This document shows, piece by piece, positions 59,226-64,000 of a DNA stretch of 64,000 nt; positions within the stretch are counted from its first letter, which is position 1; each line of letters begins with the position of its first letter. Origin of the DNA: Charina bottae (Eukaryota > Chordata > Lepidosauria > Squamata > Charinaidae). Position numbers and translations under genes: made by a program. Under the pieces are notes generated by a model. The model was not told the DNA's origin. It searched no databases and saw nothing but the letters and a program-made list of their open reading frames with translations. The stretch lies in assembly GCA_023362775.1 (NCBI GenBank), contig JALMGJ010000020.1:8884501-8948500 (forward strand), written 5' to 3'.

Positions 59226-59957
59226 GCTGTAGGGGCCTGGATGGGGAACAACAGGCTTCAGCTGAACCCTGGTAAGACGGAGTGGCTGTGGATTGATGGC
59301 CACTCGATTTCCAGGAAGTTGACATCTTTAACTCTGGATGGGGTGGCACTGCCCCGTTCAGACTCAGTGCAAAACTTGGGGGTCCTCCTGGACTCACAAC
59401 TCCTGCTCGAGGAGCAGGTGGCAGTCGTGGCCAGGAGGGCCTTTGCACAGCTTCGGGTTGTGCGCCAGTTGCGCCCCTTCCTGGATCAGGAGGCCCTCCG
59501 AACAGTCACACATGCCCTTGTCATCTCCCATATAGATTACTGCAACGCGCTCTACATGGGGCTACCCTTGAAGAGTATCCGGAATCTTCAGCTGGTCCAG
59601 AATGCGGCTGCATGGGTAGTTCTGGGTGCTATAAGATCAGCACATGTAACACCGCTACTCAGTGAGCTGCACTGGGTACCAGTTTGCTTCCAGGTCCAAT
59701 TCAAGGTGTTGGTAATCACCTTTAAAGCCCTACATGGCATGGGACCAGGGTATCTGAGGGACCGTCTTATCCCGATCACATCCACCCGCCCCACCCGGTC
59801 ATGCAGGGAGGGCATGCTTTGGATCCCATCACTAAAAGAATTCCATCTAACTGGGTCCAGGAGGTGTGCCTTCTCTGCGATAGCACCCGCCCTGTGGAAT
59901 ATCTTGCCCCCTGAGGTGAGACGGCACCCTCACTCCTGGCCTTCAGGAAATCTTTAA
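59226..59957 (+). pseudogene. CR1/L3 LINE RT C-terminal region, part 2
   Basis: The continuation of the LINE ORF after the nested hAT, opening with a MGNNRLQLNPGKTEWLWI stretch typical of the end of CR1-clade RT and continuing through SHIDYCNALY and LSELHWVPV. The frame stops at 59957, but the next frame stays open with plausible LINE residues from about 59926 (AFRKSLKTWF), so a one-base indel near 59920 has broken the natural C terminus. Not functional. Confidence 0.85.
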
Positions 59958-61340
59958 AGACCTGGTTCTGCCGCCTTGCCTGGAACGAAGGAAATAATAG
60001 TTCCTCCTGGGGGTGGTTAGCTTAGCAATATCCTCTTTTTAAGAACATACCATCTCTTGGATTTTTATTTTTTATTTTTATAGTATATTTTAGATGTATA
60101 GGTTTTTAACTTTTTATAACGTGATTGTAAACCGCCCAGAGTCTGCCATGGTAGAGATGGGTGGTGATAAATCCAATTAATTAATTAATTAATTAATAAG
60201 AGATTCCAAATCAAATCAACACCACCACCACAAATATTTCTAAATGTTTTACATCTGCAGGCCATGAGTCTTTTGCAAGCAAATCACAATGCAAGTAAGT
60301 ACATACAAGAATTCAACTTTTCATTACAAACTGGAAATCCTACTCACATTGCTAATAAAGCCTTCAGTATTCCCCCAGACAGATGTTTAACTAAATTTCA
60401 TGCTAGGGATGCAGCTATGCGGATGGTAAGAGGTTTTCTTTCTCTGCAGTCTGAACTAGGATTCTGTTTTTATTCAAAACGACTTCCCCTTGTCATGAGA
60501 CCACCTCATAAATGCCACATCTGGGCTTAAGCAAAGGAGAAGAACAATCCATCAGCCCAAGAATGTGGTCATTTGACCACTTCCTAAGGCCAAGAGGGAA
60601 GGGCTATAATATATCCACTTTATACTGCAAGACAGCCGTGAGTAATGAACTCCTGAAACCTCAGCATATGGCTCTATTTTTCCTGTGAACATTCATGAGA
60701 AAGAAACAAGATTCAATATTTCTTTCTTAAACAAAGATAAAAAGGAGAACCATTTTAAAACATACTCATTCTTATGTATTTCAGGTCTCAATCTTGGAAA
60801 GATTTGATGGATGTTTTCCTCCACTGTGTTTGGAAGGATTAATTCATTACAGGGGTGTTCTAACCTACCTCCCAGAATCTCAGAGTGATATAAGTGCTAT
60901 CTCCTCTCTGCCTTATCATCATCACCTTTTATTTTGTCACCACAACTCAGTAAAACGGGCTAGGTGAAAAGAGTGGCCATCATCACCCTGTGACCTTCAC
61001 AATTTGAACAATTGTACAATTTGAATTTGTATGCTACAGCTGTTACATGACACCAAGACATTCCAGCACTTCCTGCCCTGTTACACGTGTTATCTTGAGA
61101 GAAATCAAATGGGCAGATATGGTTCTAAGCACACAATTGCCAGTATGTCTTTCTTTCAGTTCTAGCATCTTTAAGAAGTAAAATGATAGAACTCTTCAAT
61201 CAATTGGGCTTGCACATGAGCACACAACTGCTTCTCCCACAAACTTGCAACTTGCAACATCATTAGAAGACCTTGCACTAAGGTCTTCCAGCAGGGATAA
61301 CCCTGAAAGTATTTTATAGCTTATTTGGGACTGTCTACAG

Positions 61341-61570
61341 CAGGGCTTTCCAACGTTTTCCCGCAGCGACACACCAACCGCCATTGGTGTGTCGCCGCGG
61401 GAAAACCTGGAAGTGCCGCCGTTGCGGCAGCGCGCAAAAACCCGGAAGTGCTGCTGCCGCTTTCAGTTTTTGCGCACCGCCGTTGGTGTGTCGCCGCGGG
61501 AAAACCCGGAAGCGCTGATGATGATCAGCGCTTCCGGGTTGTGTGGCGACACAGAGTTTGGAAAGCTCTG
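61341..61570. mobile_element. Non-autonomous hAT, subfamily B variant
   Basis: A 230-bp element with ends CAGGGCTTTCCAACG...TTTGGAAAGCTCTG and a perfect 8-bp duplication, gtctacag (61333-61340 and 61571-61578). The interior repeats a block containing ccgcgggaaaacc and cggaagygct (around 61396 and 61494) and has an internal hairpin gcgctgatgatgatcagcgc. It is the shortest subfamily B copy. Confidence 0.93.
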
Positions 61571-61789
61571 GTCTACAGGGACACTTTCAGACAAAGGTCC
61601 ATCATGTGCATAATACCATAAACCATAAAAATGCTCAGGCAATTATTTCCTATAGCAAAGATTATTCATTTTATCTTCAGGGTTATATCTATATACAGTA
61701 GTTATGCATAAAAGCCATCCTGTGTCGACACATTAGTACACTTAGAAGTTATTATTATTCAAACAAGCATGAATGAATGAACATATGGT

Positions 61790-61968
61790 TTGGGGGGGTG
61801 CCTTCGAGTCAGTTTTTGACTCCTAGCAACTGCCTGGACTAGTCACTGCAGTTTTTTTGGCAAGGTTTTTTGGAAGTGGTTTGCCATTGCCAGCTTCTTA
61901 GGGCTGAGAGTGTGTGACTGGCCCAAGGTCACCCAGCTGGCTCTGTGCCTAAGGAGGGACTAGAACTT
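61790..61968 (-). mobile_element. tRNA-derived SINE with BovB-like tail, truncated
   Basis: Reversed copy: tail ttcgagtcagtttttgactc at the left, then gaagtggtttgccattgcc and gcccaaggtcacccagctgg. The tRNA-like head is missing beyond the B-box-like gggactagaac at the right. Confidence 0.8.
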
Positions 61969-64000
61969 TCTTAGCACTTTCAAATTTTAATTTTGGCTAC
62001 AGACTCTTCAAGTAGAATATCTAGAAAAAGAGGGAATACAGATACCTCTTCTGAGCAAGATCAACTTTGAGGGAATGTAGATGTTAAGCTCGAAATTCTA
62101 TGCAAATTTACTTAATGAAGAGGTCTCAGTGACTGTTTGTAGTATATAATTAATGAGTAAGTTGGGAAGATGGCATTTAAAGTGGTGAAGGGATGCCTTA
62201 GCCAAACATTCCTGCTCTACATATAACTCCTGCCTTAAAGTTTTTCCCTTCCAAAGCCATATACTGTATTATAAACCATATGTGTGCCTAATGCAGAATT
62301 TGCCCTTTCACTGCAAATGAGTAAGTCAATGGAGAGAAGCTATTCACAGAGGGCCTAGGGGAAGCCCACAATTTATCTTTTAATATTCACATGTTCCTTT
62401 TTAACAAACAGAACTGATGAGATTTTACATCCTGCTTAGCCATAATGCCACCTACACTAACGTCATTATCTGTCATTTTAGATCATAAACAAATGTAATT
62501 CCAATAGAGCAGATGATTTAACTTTGTTAATTGATATTTATGTCCATTATTGTCCAAGTATTCCTGCAAACGCAGTTCCGGGGCCCTTGATGATAGTTCT
62601 GGAATTACAATTCCTACATCATCATCAATCATTGAGTCTCCCTAATACGCCGCCACTCTGGTGCCTTCCTTAATGCCATCTCTTAGAACAATCTTGCATT
62701 CTTGACCTATGTGGGGCTGCTCCCCCCAAACTTTGTTCTATTCAGCTTATGTGGAAATGTGGCTTCATATTAAAAGTGTGCAATAAAAATGGATGGCTTT
62801 AAGGTGGAAAATATTTTTTGTATTGTTTCCTAAAAGATTTTACTAAAACAGTACAAGATTAGTTCATTATTATTTCTTCCTTCTATGTGGAGATAAGTTT
62901 CTCAGTGATCAGTATTATGGCTATTGGTTATCAGTAATATCCCTAAACTTGAGGTTGTGACAATAAACCCTATTAAACAATATTTAATATTTACTTAGAC
63001 TAATTTCTGAGTAAATATGCATATGATAGCAATGTAAATGCAAATTAAATTTGCATTCTGAACACAGCTTTGTTTGCATTCCAAATGCTGCATTTTTTAC
63101 TCAAGTTGCTCTGAAAAACTTATCTCAGCCAGCACATGTGGAAGAACTCATTGCTATAAAGAGAAGATGGCGAGAACGATTCCTATACAACTGCTACATG
63201 CTTCTAAGATGCAGGTGTGCATACCAGTGTTAAGCAGAATGCTACTGGAAAGAATAGAGTGGACACTTCAACTGGATGATAAGGGGCACTCCCCACCCTT
63301 TATGATGAGTGACTCATGGCAAGGACCTGTGTTTCTGGAATTTCTCATTGAAAAGAACAGTCACATCAGCATTTGCTTGCTTTTCCTGGCCACAATCATA
63401 ACATCTGGACAAGTAATGTCAACAATATGGTCCATAATGTATCTTTAATGCAAGAAAAGTGTGAATTCTACTAAACTGTCCATTTTGTTCAGCCTGTAAC
63501 ATAGGAATTTGAGCCATATGTTTTAGTTTTGTACCTAATCAGGGTTTGCAAGCATAGGACAAAGGCTGTGTTGTGGATCAGCTCCAGTTCAGGATAAAGT
63601 GAAATGTATTGTACTCATGTCTGATCCCACAATAGATATTCACATTTTCTATCAAAGAATCTGGAATTCTATGCTTGCAACAAATTTCACAAATCAGTGC
63701 AATGTATGCAAATATAGCTTCCTTTCATTCATTTTCTCTCATCTGTGGAAATAGGTCACTGGCCTTTTGCTCATTGCTGCTGACATATATCGAGGAAGCC
63801 CTATCAGTTAGACTGGAATTACGCTCTGCATACTTGATTGATGCCTAAAGCAGTGGCTGTTTCTTTCCCCATCTATTCTCTGTAACATTTAATAATGTAA
63901 AATATGAGACAGGATGTCATCCTTTTAGAATTTCCCTCAGCTTCATTTCTCAAGGACCTCCAGGGGGTTTATGTGTGGTTATCACTTTTTATGTTCAAAG

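Larger units (their letters stand above)
57276..60195 (+). mobile_element. 5'-truncated CR1/L3-clade LINE
   Basis: A 2.9-kb non-LTR element, of which 273 bp is a nested hAT. Ends are defined by the 10-bp duplication ataagagatt (57266-57275 and 60196-60205). The 5' part of the endonuclease is missing. The 3' end has the block ccgcccagagtctgccatgg and a (TTAA)n-type tail. The coding frame is otherwise largely open, so the copy is relatively young, but truncation makes it inactive. Confidence 0.9.
46994..64000 (-). other. NRP2: NRP2 intron 1, partial (presumed)
   Basis: At least 17 kb upstream of exon 2. I searched the minus strand for a signal-peptide exon ending in a donor site and found none that I can support, so exon 1 and the promoter are probably beyond 64000. 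Transposons are listed separately. No gene or repeat that I recognise is visible in about 46994-47494, 48706-50596, 50712-54458, 54732-56416, 56903-57265, 60206-61332 and 61969-64000. Confidence 0.7.

Noticed and set aside
46994..64000. NRP2 exon 1 (signal peptide)
   Set aside because: I looked for a minus-strand Met followed by a hydrophobic leader and a donor site; none could be supported, so it is not annotated.

Overview
The window is vertebrate nuclear DNA, most likely from a squamate reptile (lizard or snake). The evidence is widely spaced exons with canonical splice sites and no dense gene packing, together with a squamate-type repeat set: a full-length BovB (RTE) LINE, Sauria-type SINEs whose 3' ends match BovB, CR1/L3-clade LINEs, Penelope-like foldbacks and several families of short hAT elements. 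There is no bacterial or viral gene organisation and no CRISPR array.

One host gene is present: neuropilin-2 (NRP2), on the minus strand. Five coding exons can be placed by homology and by splice sites that agree in phase: exon 2 (46816-46993), exon 3 (13088-13269), exon 4 (7273-7503), exon 5 (2597-2752) and exon 6 (373-542). Exons 2+3 make the first CUB domain, 4+5 the second CUB domain, and exon 6 opens the first coagulation factor V/VIII-type discoidin domain. Exon 1 (signal peptide) was not found and probably lies beyond position 64000. Later exons lie before position 1. Intron 2 is 33.5 kb.

Everything else is intronic and largely transposon-derived. Intron 4 (2753-7272) carries a 3.2-kb BovB with target-site duplications and an unbroken 1028-codon ORF. 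Intron 3 (7504-13087) has a Penelope-like foldback with a hammerhead-like ribozyme motif. Intron 2 (13270-46815) has two hAT subfamily-A copies, a TA-flanked mariner-type MITE, two palindromic hAT MITEs, a second Penelope-like foldback, two Sauria SINEs, other tRNA-derived SINEs, CR1/RTE fragments and long microsatellites. Intron 1 (46994-64000, partial) has four CpG-rich hAT copies, a Sauria SINE, a solo Penelope-like arm with a hammerhead-like motif, and a 2.9-kb CR1/L3 LINE interrupted by one of the hAT elements.

The most notable signals are the repeated hammerhead-like cores in Penelope-type inverted repeats, the intact BovB lying antisense within NRP2, and the hAT insertion whose removal with one target duplication puts the host LINE back in frame. 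Many transposon boundaries are fixed to the base by target-site duplications read directly from the sequence. Family names are from recognition, not database search.
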